From: Sphagnum compactum
Lineage: Eukaryota; Bryophyta; Sphagnopsida; Sphagnales
Direction: 5' to 3'
DNA length: 64,000 bases
Assembly: GCA_965153455.1 (NCBI GenBank)
Contig: OZ234501.1
Span: 1,674,001 to 1,738,000 of the forward strand
In this document: positions 49,780-61,740 of the stretch, piece after piece
How positions within the stretch are numbered: the first letter of the stretch is position 1
How the letters are laid out: every line of letters starts with the position of its first letter
Position numbers and translations under genes: made by a program
The notes under the pieces: model-generated
Databases searched by the model: none
Told to the model about the DNA's origin: nothing
Seen by the model: only the letters and a program-made list of their open reading frames with translations

Positions 49780-52740
49780 TAACTTGATTAGGGCCAAAAC
49801 CAGCTCGGAGCAAGTCCATACGTGAGTCCTTTACAGTGGACCTGTGGGCGCACTAGGAGCCAGAAATGGCCCTACTGTTAAAGGCATGGAATCCAAGAAA
49901 AAGAGGCTTCATTTTTGCAGAATTAGCCACTCTTGCAGATTCTGCACAATTATGAGGTCTAAAAATCCACCTAAAACAGCCAGCCCTGACTTTAACAAGG
50001 TAAGAGTGGTTCGGCGAATCAGCTGCCACTGTTGATTCTGTCATTTAACTGCAAAGGGAACACTAAAGAATCGGCATTTCAACATGGATGTGTTGTCATG
50101 AACAAAAAAAAGAACATGCTCATATAATATCATTAAAACATCATGCTCCACTAATTGAATACATTCCAATTTCTAGATTTATGATGACATACTTGTTATG
50201 TTTAAGAATATTTCCCATTCAAAAATGAATTTGTATTATATTTTAGAATTTGATATGTCATATTCTCCCAACAAAAACCTGAAGAAAACTACAATGGACA
50301 ATATTTTGCAATCACCCTGAAGAACTGACATGAGTTGAAATTTTTTTAACTTCGTGGAATGCGGACTTTGAAGATAGGCTTCAAGAATGATGTGTAGTTG
50401 TGATCTTGTGGGTGATAGTTGCAGCAGTAGAAGGAGATTTTCAGGTGTCATGAGTTATAATTGTTCACCTTTCTGGAGTATTCAAGATTTGGCATTAAAC
50501 AGTTAAGATAGGACCTACATCCTTTGTTTCTCCATTTTCATTATAGAATGTTGTGGTAATGATTTCTCCTGAGAAAATTTGGGAGGTTTAAATTATTATA
50601 TTACACAAGTTTGCATCATTACAACTCTGTTGTTTTACTTTAAAATTATGATGTTGAAGATATGGCAAGTTTTCCTCAAATTTTAACAAAATTGGTAGAA
50701 TTACACTTAAAAAAATAACAATCGAAAACAATTCATCTAAAACATGAAAAAAAGTGTTGGAATTTATTTTTTGATTCCAAACCACTAGGAGTTTTGTAAG
50801 CCCTCACCAAGATACATATCCTGTTATACTATATTTTAAGATAAGTATTTTGCATTATATATGTTTGTTTGGATGTCACCACCATATCCCTCCCAAACCA
50901 TACAGCCCCCCACTCCACTTTTGGTACCAATAGAAAGCCCTCAACAAGGTGGTTTGAATGTTTGTGTTTTCACAATTTTCGCACCAATGGAACAAAAGTT
51001 GTTGAATTTAGAATGCTTTTGATTTTTGGAAATTGATTTATAAATTCTGAAATTTTTTTTTCACAATTAAGGACTCTGAAGTTAAGCAATTAAGCCCAAT
51101 TTGAACTTTATGCTTATAAGACTTAATCCAAAATTATCCAAAATTTTCTCCCATAACACATCATGAATATTGTTTTATGAAATGCATCCAAAAAAATTCA
51201 GCATTAATTTAATTTATCACTTCAAGCATTTTGAAATGAGCTTGGTTATACCTTGTTTAGACATAATTATTTTCATCACGCTCATGTGACACACCCCTTA
51301 TGCTTGTCGAGTAGTATTGGCAATGACTTGCTAAGACGAAAACTAATAAAAATTGAAGTTCTCAAGTTTAGTTCTTTACAATGAACCAATGAACACTCAA
51401 TGTAAAAAAGATTCACGAGTGAATCCTGTTCTAAATATTCAGCACTCCTAGGGAGTTTCAATTCGAGAATGAAAAATTAATGTTGGAAATTTTGAAAATG
51501 CCTCCTTTTCATTCCCAAACACTTTGATCTTGTCTTTTAGTTGATATGAATGTTACAATTTGCCAGGCCTTCACCATGTCTCATACTTGCATTTGGTTTA
51601 ATTCCTTGCTTTCGACCAAACAAACACATTTCATTATCATTGTCTAACATGGGACTCAATCATAAGCCAATGTTTAGGTTACAACATTATTCTTTCAACT
51701 ATAGCTTTCAATTCACAATTAATAATGTTAAGGAAAGTTTAAACATTATACATCAAAAGTAAACTTGTATATTTCAAAAAGAATTTTGAAATTGAAAATA
51801 AAACTTACTTGCAATACAAATTATTCCTAATTTAGCCTAATTTAGCTATCATTATGAGTTTTTTAACTCCACATTTTGTCACATATTAACTTTGCTAATT
51901 TAATTTGGACATATGTTATAGTGTTATATTACATTTGTTTGTGGCTTAACGTGTTTTTGGTAGTGGATTGATTTAGTTCTAACGGACAAAAGGCATCCTT
52001 TTAATCAAAGGTGATGAACCCTAATTTAAACACATATTATGTTGGGCACAAAATTTATGGTTGAAATAAGGAGGCAAATGCAATTGTGTTATGACCAAAC
52101 AAACAAGTAAAAAAATAAGGCTGACAATTGCAATTATGGGAAATGAGAAATCTGAATTAAATTAAAATTCACTAGGAACATGTTTTTCAATATATATGTT
52201 CTATAGTCTAAATGCATTTTATTTTTTATGATGTTTGTTTTTATGAATTTGGTGTTCATGTTCCCATGAAATAGATTTAATAGATATGAAATATATTGGA
52301 ATTTTATGGGTAATATTGGAATCACCAATCAAAAAGTACACCTCAAGATCTTATTTTACATGGACCATAGTAAAACATTAAATCCATTTCATATAATACT
52401 TAATTCTTCAAGATTTATCAAATTGATAAATATTTCAACCATGAATGTTGAATGATGGTTATGGATATTTCAATTAGTTGTACCCCATAATATATGTGCA
52501 AACATTGTTGAACTTGTTTTTTTGGATTGGAGTTATATATATTGCATGTATTTTTGTATGAATGAATGATCGTTTGTTTGTTCAAGAATTTTCTTTATCC
52601 TTGACAGTGACCATGTTTATCAAAGCAATAGCATCCCTTACCTACAATAAATATTCCTCTCAGTCAGTTACTAAACCTAAAGGTTTTTAAATCCTCTCTT
52701 GTTAAACTCCCTACACCAATAATCACCACTAATTTCAAGG
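49780..52740. other. AT-rich stretch, no gene seen
   Basis: Only short ORFs occur. The segment 50880-51070 (minus) is a copy of dispersed repeat D described at 32090-32245. Confidence 0.35.
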
Positions 52741-52744
52741 TGAT

Positions 52745-54398
52745 AATATTTTGTGGGCGAATGATGGAAGTGAGATTTATGTGCAATGTGCTGATTACCT
52801 ACATGAGTTTTTTATAAAAAAATTTGTTGATTCTCCCAAGTTGAATCCTAAAGCAAATGCAAATTTGTTGGTGCATTTCTTTTACTCTTTTATTCCTTTG
52901 AGTCTTAAAGATTTTGATGCCAATGTTTCTCCTTTTACATTTTATTTTTGTAATGATTCTAGCCATGGGGTTGTTGCTACTGTTGACTTTATTGATTAAT
53001 GTAGTATTTGTGAACTTGTTGCTTTTAGATCCAATGTTGTTGAAGGGGCTAAATGTGAACCTTTTGTTTAAAACTCATTGCTAAAGTTTTGCTTTCTAGG
53101 TATTGATAAAAAAAAGATGAAAAATGTGAACTGAGGAGGTCGAAGAACAAAAAAATGTTGAGCTTTGGGCAAAGAATATGTTAGATGAATGGCAACTCTT
53201 TTGGAGTTTTGACATGCGAAAATTAATTGTAGATCTATTTAAAAATGAAAAATCTATTAGAGATTTAGTGGAACTGATATTTTTATTTGTGGTGCAAGTT
53301 GCTAAAAAAGACAACAACCTATATCTTCCAAAAAGGTACTATTTTATTTTCAAAGTTTGGAATTCATGTTTTGCTTTAAATTATTTATGTTGTTTACAAA
53401 ATTTTGAATGAATCTTTTTTCTAGCTTTTGTTTATTATGTTTACAAACAGGGTTTAGGTCTTAGATTTTTTTTGTTTGGAAAGAGGTTTTATGGTTTAAG
53501 GTTTTATTACATTCTATTAAGGTTTAAGGTGTCTATTGTTTGTAACCTCTATGTTTTTTTTATATATATATTTGTGTTTTTTTTTGCAACATCCAATCCT
53601 GGATAAGAGGTATTGGAAAATTAGTCTAGCAAAGGAAGGAACTTTGTGTCATTGAATATGGTAAAACACTTGCAGTTCTATTCAACATCTTCTTTGATCC
53701 AAAGTATCATCATGTTAAAGTTACCAATGATGAAATGACTATCTAACCACCATCAATTTGACTTGAGAAAATTATTAGAAAATCTTAAATGTTGTCCATC
53801 AGAAAAGAATGAAAAATGTTAGCATAAGTAATATGTCAACTTAATTCTTCATTTCGTTTGGAATTTGATTCAGATATTTCTACATACTTTTTCATCAAAA
53901 GGTGTTCTGAATCCACAATGTTGATTTTGGAAAGTTTATTTCAAGGTCATTATCTATTGGTGTTGCTTTAGGTTTTGTTAAGGAGTTTCAAAGAATTAGC
54001 ACATTGATATCACTAAATGTGCAACAAATCACCACGATCTTGTAGTTGATTGTCTTTTTAATGATGTCATTTCTAATCACAAAAAGTTAACTCAACACCA
54101 TCCTACCAAGTGGCTTGATGACAAGCTTGGGCCTCATCCACTTTTCTTACACATTAAGCTTAAGTGGAGGGCATCAAATCGAGTATGGTTTATAACATCT
54201 ACAATTGGTTACAATTACAATGATTTATTAAATATTCTTATTGTTAATTTTCCTAAATTGAAAAAGAACATTTTGTCCAACAAGATGCGCAAAGGTGTTA
54301 CCATCACTTGTATGAAAAAAGTTGGTTCCTTGAAAATACAATATATGGAGGTTACAGGTCACAAGAACCCAATCTCATATGCGAAGAAAATATATTAA
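52745..54398 (+). pseudogene. Decayed Crypton-type tyrosine recombinase gene
   Basis: Fragments of one protein follow each other on the plus strand with stops and frame shifts. First is an 82-codon open part (52751-52999). Next is an N-terminal SAM-like region with WAKNMLDEWQ, DLFKNEKSIRDL and FVVQVAKKDNNLYLPKRY (about 53165-53345). Then FFDPKYHHVKVTNDEMT (about 53688-53740), and last a catalytic part (about 54090-54398). The catalytic part includes NKMRKGV (54279-54299), the position of the box with Arg, and EVTGHKNPISYAKK (54348-54389), with the recombinase His and, a few residues on, Tyr at 54378-54380. These features are those of the DUF3504/Crypton integrase family, which cuts and joins DNA through a tyrosine. 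Stops at 52997 and 53069, among others, show it is not functional as it stands. Confidence 0.6.
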
Positions 54399-54399
54399 A

Positions 54400-55800
54400 T
54401 TTTTTATTGGATTTGTCATTTGTTTTGTTTGAATCTTGGTTTTTAAAACAAACTGCTTTGTGTTTTTTTTGACTTTAATTTTTTCATTTGTTGAAGTGCA
54501 TGAATTTGTTTTTTTGGTCAACGTATGTGCAAGTACAACCAAATTGATGAAAACTTATGCATTAAAGCAATGCAATGAATTATCAACTGTGAATTAAAAG
54601 AGGGTTATTTGTTGAGATATGAGAAGCATTTAACGAAAAGAAGGCTACATTTGAAAACATCACGATAAATCTACATACACTATTATTTATTTCTTTGCAG
54701 ATTTTGCAAGTCTATTTGTTTTTCTTTTAATGACTCAAGGCTATAGAGTTTTGATGGTGGAGAAGATGATGTTATTATTTCTACTACCACTTCTATTGTT
54801 GTCAGTTCTACTACCACTTTTGTTGATCCAAAGAAAATCAACAATCCAATTTGTTCTATTCTCACTTCCACAAATCGAAGGAAGGCCATCATACAAGTAT
54901 CAAAACTAGAATCAAGTGGATTTCATCCGTTCCTCCTCCTGTGCCCTGCCCGTTGAGGTTGATGCTCGAGTCGACGACCTCCGGCTGAGTGCCCCTAAAC
55001 CCTACCCCCCCCCCCCCCCCAAGTTGATCGTTCTATTGTGGATCAGGTCTGTTGCATACAGTTTTTGTATATGTCAAAATGAGTCAGCTCTACATCTGAA
55101 GTTCATTCACTTCTTTTGATGTGATCAGACCGTTTTAGGGACAAACCCACAGTCTTATCAAACAGGCATCAAAGATGGGTCAATGAACTGCATTATCAAA
55201 AAACACATCCTACTCCAGGTTTCTTTGCTGTTGCAGACAGTACAAATTGGTCTGTGCTCTCAGGTTCATCATGAGCACAGGACCCAAATAAAGGCCAAGA
55301 AAACAACAACAGAACCATTTAGCACATGAGGTGAGAATCTACATGATCCTGAGCATTGATTGGTTGGTGGCCTTCAAGTGAGTGATAACAGTTGTCATAA
55401 AAAAGACAGAATGGACTTTCACTTTGTGTCGAAACTTCTTGACCATGGTATTGCAAACTGAGTTGCACAGTAAATATTGAGACACGTAGAACTTTCAGTT
55501 GCACTTCCTTTTGCAGGAAACTCCCAAACATCTGTGGTCTAAACTCTGAACCTGTCTCCAACTAAAGTGATTGCTTGGTCCAGATATGAGTACATGAAAG
55601 GCTAAATGCAAATAGCAAGTTGTACCGAGAAGGGCAGCTGATCTCATGTGAGACTTCTAACTAGCCCTCTGCAAGCCTCCATAAAAATGAATTAATGTAC
55701 AGTCAAAAGAATAAATATTCTGAATGCAAAAATAAATCAACCAAATTATCCTAAAACATACTCAGCACCTCCGTCAAGCATCAACAGAAAGCTGCTTGTC
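54400..55800. other. Mixed region with a long poly-C tract
   Basis: No firm gene. A GC-rich island at 54905-55030 ends in a run of about 17 C (near 55004-55020). 55130-55650 has balanced composition, similar in feel to the arms at 34-46 kb, but I could not align it to them by eye. Confidence 0.3.
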
Positions 55801-56261
55801 GATGGTAGTGAAAATCTGATAAAAGGCCTTGGAATGATTGTATGCAATGTCCACACCTTCAGTTCCACACATTTCTCGTATGCTGCATCAACACCCCCAC
55901 CCAGTCATTGAGGAGCTTCAGACTTCGTCTGCTGCCATCAAAACTGAAACATATAGAGCAAATCAAGCAAGTCCTAGAATATCATTTGCAGCTAGAGGCA
56001 ATCCACATGATTCTCCCAAGAACATAAAGAGATGCAAATACCATATCGACCACGATAGCAGACTAAAAGCAAGCAACATCTTTCCACTCCGAACGTTAAA
56101 TCCTTGTTATTCATCGTCCTTTGATGTGAGAACAAAACGTCTCTTAATCTAGGTTGGAAATTTTATCATTGTTCACAACTGACATTGGTACTTATAAATT
56201 TCTTTTACTTCCGGGGCATCTTCCTTCTATTAAAAGCTACGGATGTTTTTTATTTCTTGTG

Positions 56262-56359
56262 GGTGGACACCTCCTGACCTACTATATGGCATTACAGACC
56301 TTTAGATCGATCCTGATCAAGGTCTGTACGCGCCAATTGGCATTCAGGAGACGTCCACC
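56262..56359. repeat. Nested inverted repeat
   Basis: GGTGGACACCTCCTGA (56262-56277) pairs with TCAGGAGACGTCCACC (56344-56359) at 14 of 16 positions. Inside it ACAGACCTT pairs with AAGGTCTGT (about 56295-56328). A possible hairpin or MITE core. Confidence 0.5.
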
Positions 56360-56769
56360 TTCAATTTTAAAAAAAATATCATCATGAAACTGTCTTTTAA
56401 AAAAATTCATTACCCACATTCTCGTTTATAAAAAATTTATGGTTTTGTTGTGATCTTCCTTTTGTAAGAATATTTCGATCTGTTGATTTACAAATTGGAG
56501 AACAAACTAGCTTGTTAGGAGACCAGGATACTCTCTTTACAGAAAATCTGAGAATTCCTCTTTGTTCCTCTTATATCTTCTTCCTTCTCTTTTTTATTCT
56601 CTTCCAGGATTGTGGAGTTGTTCAAGTACCCCGTAAATGCCTTTTGCTTAATCTTTTAAAATGATTATAAATGCCATGTATGTATAATTTTTAGGACTTC
56701 ACAGCCTATTAGGTAGACGGTAGCGATGACGTCTGAAAAGAAAAAAAAAACCCTAATGAATCAAGGCCC

Positions 56770-56885
56770 GTGAGTGCTTTTTATTTCGAAAATGGCTACT
56801 TTTGACCAAATCGCCCCCCGCCCCCCATAATGAATTTGTCAAAAAAAATCAACCCCCTCCCCCTCCCATCCCGCTTCAACAGGCG
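56770..56885 (+). repeat. Dispersed repeat G, copy 1 (T/C-rich)
   Basis: GAAAATGGCTACTTTTGACC, ATAATGAATTTGT, an A-run and CCCCCTCCCCCTCCCATCCC match the duplicated units at 62236-62640 and the partial unit at 62828-62885. Confidence 0.7.
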
Positions 56886-56889
56886 AAAG

Positions 56890-57090
56890 GAGAACAACGT
56901 TTGCCAAAGCATATGAGATAACAGTGAGGTGCTTATATGTAGAACATGTTGAGGAGCACATTGTGAACTTGGGGAACATACTGGGAACCCATTGGGAACT
57001 TAGAGGGAACACCGTGAGAACACATTGGGAAACAAGGAAAAATGGGAAAAAAATCCTTCCCGCCCCCCAAACTTAAAAGGAATATGAGCA
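56890..57090 (+). repeat. Dispersed repeat, copy B (inverted partner at 24.1 kb), with adjoining poly-C
   Basis: Matches the reverse strand of 24060-24230 (AACTTGGGGAACATACTGGG, CCCATTGGGAACTT). It is followed at about 57131-57146 by a run of 15-16 C. Confidence 0.6.
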
Positions 57091-57259
57091 CGGCACCTTG
57101 ACCCTTCCCATTGGCTAAAAGGAAAATAAATCCCCCCCCCCCCCCGCGCCCAAATAAACTTGCATGGAAAGTCCACTGTCCAAGTGGACATGAACTATCC
57201 ACTCTCCGCACCAAGTCCAAAAGTCCTTTTTCCCCCAACCAATAAAATAAAATATTCTA

Positions 57260-58025
57260 AAAAAACAAACAACCACCCTCACCGCCTTGAACTACAAGGC
57301 CTTTTTCTTGGTCAAACAGCCTCTAGCCTCCTGCACTGCAACTTGTAGTGCACAGATTATATGTATAGGTACAGGAAGTTGTCTATATGAAGTATTGTAA
57401 TTCCATAAATGGAGTTGTATTTTTGTTTGACCATATTATGTGCACCTTGTGAATTGGGTTAGTGGAACTTTCTTTAGTAGCACTATTTATCAATATTGTC
57501 CAATGTTGATTATCATTTACTAAATCAATACCAACACGAAGTTATAAACAATTAAAAAAAAGTAACAAAAAATGAAAAAATAGTCAACAAAAACAGATTC
57601 CCCTCGTAGGCATACAGCCTTGCACCGCATGGGGTGAACATAATGTGCACAACATATGCATAGCTTGGAATTGCACTGGATTTTTTGTGGTCAAACAGCC
57701 TTGAGCCTGCGACCTTATGATTATAATGCTCACATCATATGTACAAGCTATTTGCCTGTTGGGGGAAACTGTTACAAAAAAGTGAGAAAAATAAATAAAT
57801 CATATGTATAGGTTTGAACCAAGGTGGAATATGTCCTAAACCATCACAGAGGTACCCCATAGGTAGAGGAAGTTGTCTACATGAAGTTTTGTAATTCCAT
57901 AAGTGGAGTTGTTTTTTTGTTTGACCATATTAGGTGCGCCTTGTGAATTGGGTTAGTGGAACATTCTTTAGTAGCACTGTTTATCAATATTGATTATCAT
58001 TTACTAAATCAATACCAATACGAAA
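57260..58025 (+). repeat. Direct repeat of about 180 bp (period about 485 bp) with GTCAAACAGCCT family pieces
   Basis: 57368-57545 and 57850-58025 are near-identical (GGAAGTTGTCTA(T/C)ATGAAGT, GAATTGGGTTAGTGGAAC, TTATCATTTACTAAATCAAT). Between and before them lie pieces of the GTCAAACAGCCT fold-back family. The pattern suggests one element duplicated around an insertion, like two ends of a larger repeat. No gene. Confidence 0.7.
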
Positions 58026-58129
58026 CTTTTAAACATGTTGATGCGATATCGCATCTCTTACGACCGGTGGTGCATATGCAAACTCTAAATGCTTTTTGTT
58101 GTGGTGTGCTTAGCTATAACACATTCACA

Positions 58130-58370
58130 ACAACATAATGAACATGAATACAACATTGATTGACTATTGAACATCCAATTTGCAATTGTGTTGTTGCAAC
58201 ATTACATCACCTACCTTCAATAACACAAAACAATACAAATGCAATGTTGGGAAAGTATGATTATAACTTATATACAGTAACATAAGCAACAAGAATAAAA
58301 CATTGAGTTAATATTGAATATCTAGTTTGCAACTATGTTGTTGCAACATTACGTCCCTTACGTTTATATT
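58130..58370 (+). repeat. Direct repeat, period about 150 bp
   Basis: Two copies contain TGTTGTTGCAACATTACRTC preceded by ACATTGA...TATTGAA(C/T)ATC. No coding sense. The following 58490-58800 is C/A-rich, so long minus-strand ORFs there are compositional artefacts. Confidence 0.6.
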
Positions 58371-58934
58371 TGAAAAAAAGGCCGGCAAATTTTTAAGATG
58401 TTTTTTTATGATGGCCAATCCATGTGGCCCATTGCAACCAAAAATAAAATAAAATAATGCTTTGAGATGCATACACAACCCCTTTCCCCAAAATAATTTT
58501 TTTTTAAATCCAAAAACACCGTCCTGCAAAACCCAGAACCTTAAACCCAAAACTACATCTATACATAATATATCCAAATCTTAACCCCCCCTCCTCCCCA
58601 AACTAGAAAGAAACTAAATCCAACAGCCACCCCCCACCCTTGCCCCAGAAACAGTAAAAAAAATCCAAAAACGCCCTCCTCCAAAACCTAGTATCCCGTG
58701 ACTCCCAAACCAAAAATAAATAAATAAATCTTAAAACTACCCCCACCCCCGAGGCCCTCCAACCCCAAAACCCAACACCCCCTAACCCTAAATCATAGAA
58801 ACCCACACCTTGCCTTCAAAATCCCATAACCAACCCCCCTCGTTCCGACTGCACAACCCTGCGACAGTTGTCTGTGCCAATCACGGGTGGTGTCCGGCCA
58901 AACCCCCCGCCATTGAATAGAAAAAAAGTAATTT

Positions 58935-59215
58935 ACAACAATAAAAACAGTAACAAAAAGTAACAAAAAGTGAAACCCAGTCAACAAAAACAGCCTCCCC
59001 TTGCGAAAAAACAGCCTTCCACCGCGAGGCCATTTTCTTGGTCAAACAGCCTCCAGCCTCCTGCACTGCGAGGCGTAGTGCACAGATTATATGTATAGGC
59101 TGTTTGACCAAGAAAAACCCCCCACGGTGCAAGGCTGTATAGGCGCATGGGGAGCCTGTTTTTTTTGACTAGGTTTCATTTTTTGTTACTTTTTTTTACT
59201 TTTTTTTACTGTTGG
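58935..59215. mobile_element. Fold-back MITE-like element of about 280 bp
   Basis: The left half (CAGTAACAAAAAGTAACAAA, GTCAACAAAAACAGCCTCCC, GGTCAAACAGCCT) is the inverse of the right half (AGGCTGTTTGACC, GGGGAGCCTGTTTT, TTTTTGTTAC...TTTTTACTG). Half-copies occur at about 57240-57360, 57560-57720 and 63345-63465. Length, symmetry and copy number fit a small non-autonomous DNA transposon. Confidence 0.7.
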
Positions 59216-59344
59216 TGCGCTGTCCAACTACAAACATTACTCAACAAACAAGGAAATTTGTTTTTCCCTTCTGCAAGTACTTGCAGCGAGCTTCCTCCTC
59301 CCCCTCCTCTTCCTCTTCCGTAAACGTATTCTCTTCATCATCAC

Positions 59345-59536
59345 ATGAATTCTCTAGCTAGTTTGCAACTACGTTGCAGTGAGACAGCCGCACTCTCTCC
59401 TCTTCCCTTCTCTAGATCCAAAAAAAACCATAAATCTCAGATAGATTCAAACACTCAAAAACAAACAAACTTCTTACTAAAAGGAAGTGAAGCTTTCGCA
59501 CGACGATCTCCGGATTCTCATGATAGGCCAAAGTGA
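59345..59536 (+). CDS. Candidate first exon with transit-peptide-like N-terminus
   Basis: The ATG at 59345 follows a CT-rich stretch (TCCTCCTCCCCCTCCTCTTCC-type) of the kind common in plant 5' leaders. The 63-codon translation starts MNSLASLQLRCSETAALS and is rich in Ser, Ala, Leu, Arg and Lys with almost no acidic residues at first, as plastid transit peptides are. A stop follows at 59534-59536, so it would need splicing to continue. A second ORF (59560-59835) follows in another frame. No domain is recognised; it may be chance. Confidence 0.25.
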   Translation: MNSLASLQLRCSETAALSPLPFSRSKKNHKSQIDSNTQKQTNFLLKGSEAFARRSPDSHDRPK

Positions 59537-59959
59537 GCAGCCCATAATGAAAGAAAAATATGGGTACTCTGGAACACTTTTGCACACAACAGTTGCCGCA
59601 AAAACTTAGTAGCGCTAGATCACAGAAGTTCACCGAAAAGCTCATCAAAGAAAGCTCTCTGTTTTTCTTCTCTCTTTCATCTATTTTTCTATTTGGCAAC
59701 GAGTGGCTTTCTGCACGACCGCTTTGTTGTGGAATCCTCAACAACAATCCGAGGTTGAAGGATCGGGGTGGAAAAAGTAGCCCTCCAAATATTGCTCTTG
59801 GACAGTTGCACGTGGCCTTCGTGTACGAATTATGAACGCCCCGATGGACGACATCTGTTGATTCTATTTTGGGTATGTGTGTGGTGGCGATCTCTTGATT
59901 AGTAGAAAGATTCGACGGGTTGTTGGAAACTTGTTGTTTCCAAAGTCGCAAGCCCTCTT

Positions 59960-61590
59960 TATTTATTTATAAACAGATAAACCCAGTACTAAATAAGTTA
60001 ATAGATAAAGTGGGTAGCGAATATTATCATCGCAAGGAAAAAGTCAAAACCTTTTTAGAAAATTAAAAATAGTTATTTGTTGACTCAATTTGTTTTTAAT
60101 AACTGAGAATGTAAAAATAATCATTTATTAACAGAGGGGAAAAGTCAAAGAGGCTGAATTCATGCAAAGAAAATAAAATACCTATTAGTAATAATAAAAT
60201 ATCAGGCAATTTCTAGGAAGGCCACTGAGAGGAGAAAAAAAAGGTAAGTAGGTAGGTAGGTAGGCAAGTAGGTAGGTAGGGAGGGAGGAAGGCACCTAGC
60301 TGAGTCGGTAGGTACTTACTATATAAGTCTAGGAAACCCATCCCGCCGAAAAGATAAAGAAGAAGGGCACTAGGTAGTAGGTACCTATGTAGTAGGGCGT
60401 ATATTTATTGTACTTAAAAAAAAATACTATTTGAACCTGCAAATGAAAATACATGTCTACTATAATAGCTACGTATTATCAAGGAATAAATATGAGAATT
60501 AAAAAAAGAAAAAAAAGAATTCAAAGTGTCTAGGTCAGTCACTAGTGAGGAGGGAAGATTTTTCAAGAATTTTAATCAAAATATAGTTATTCGAAAATCG
60601 TTTTTTCTGTTTTCTTGAAATCATCATTAGAACTGGTAATAATGTTTTTTCTTTTTTTTGAAATTATTTTTCATTCTCAAATTATTATTGAAAAATGTAC
60701 CTACTTTAGGCTTTGAGGGGGGGAAAAACAGGGAAATGAAAGAGAAACTAAAAAAGAAAGAGAAAAGAAATGAAAATGAAAAAGAAAGAAGAAGTTTATG
60801 TTGTTTTTGAAATCATAAAAAAGAAATACTAATAATCAATTTCGTACTTGACTTGGTCTGTGCTAGTGATCCTCCTTGCCTTTGCAACGGGGGTCCGTTT
60901 TGACGGGTCACATAAATCTTAGTTCTTGACCATCATGCACTAGGTATTCCGTGGGACTATTTCTTTCGCATTTTTTTTGATTTGAGGTTTCAACTACCGA
61001 AAGCGTGAATGATTTCGACGCTTGTTGTGGCGGTCCCTGAAGAAGAAACATAATCCCTAAAATTGAGCTTACAGGTCTTCCGTCGTTATTGTTTGCAGCT
61101 GGACGTTACCATCGTACTCCGTATCGACCTCCTGTTGTTATTGGGTTTCTACTGCAAGACCCATGTCTTTTTTCTTTCCATGTTTCCATTTTCTAAATTT
61201 TATTCTCTTGCTTGTTGTGTATAGGGTCCATGTCTGACGCGATGCTCCACCAATATGAAGGGTTGGGCAGTTGAAGCACCTAGATGGACACTACGACGGG
61301 GGCCCCTCTTTTTTTTCCTGCAATCCTCTTTTGCAAAAACATTTGCCAAATTTTTGTTGTCAACAAATTGAACAAACAAATCCTGGTGGGCTGCCAGTGG
61401 CTACAGCTTCATTTTTTGGGGGCAAATTTCTGTCCTTTGGCAGTTTTTCGAAAAAAAAATAAATTGTCGAATATTCCCTTATAAACTGCCAAAAATCGGG
61501 GGAAAAAAAATCCTAGAAAATTCTCACCTTGTTCAGGCGAGGAACCGGGGAATGAAATGATTTTAATAAATTTAATAGCTTCTCTTCTGT
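59960..61590. other. AT-rich stretch with TAGG tetranucleotide repeat
   Basis: A (TAGG)n-type microsatellite at about 60241-60310, poly-A tracts, and a purine-rich A/G tract (60735-60800). No gene seen up to the candidate exon at 61597. Confidence 0.4.
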
Positions 61591-61596
61591 CTGCAG

Positions 61597-61740
61597 CTAG
61601 CCGATGAGGTGGAAGGTGGGATATTGTATGTGGATTCAGGGGCAGGAGAGGCTCTGCACTCCATGGGAGCCTTACCTTTTATTCTGCGGTTGGGTGTGCG
61701 TGTTGTCTGCAGCTTCGAAAATGCATCACTTTTTCGCGCT
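61597..61740 (+). CDS. Candidate 48-codon exon, Sec1/Munc18-like (SCFD2-type) by recall
   Basis: A clean exon: TCTTCTGTCTGCAG acceptor (AG 61595-61596) and GTAAGA donor (61741), phase 0 at both ends. The translation has the texture of a conserved globular domain: DEVEGGILYVDSGAGEAL, then GALPFILRLGVRVVCSFEN. From memory this resembles the N-terminal strand-helix-strand of plant Sec1-family (SCFD2-like) vesicle-tethering proteins, where a tyrosine-aspartate strand and a Cys-Ser-x-Glu-Asn motif recur. That is unverified. A further open stretch with a GTAAGC donor lies at about 61953-62189 and may be a following exon. No first exon is evident, so this may be a gene fragment. Confidence 0.35.

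Noticed and set aside
58308-59132. Several long minus-strand ORFs rich in Gly, Phe and Trp
   Set aside because: They come from the C/A-rich composition of the plus strand. They have no motif and overlap each other in different frames.
59412-59951. A 179-codon minus-strand ORF
   Set aside because: No family motif. It lies antisense to the CT-rich leader and transit-peptide-like ORF, and its Leu/Phe/Ser-rich composition fits an antisense shadow.
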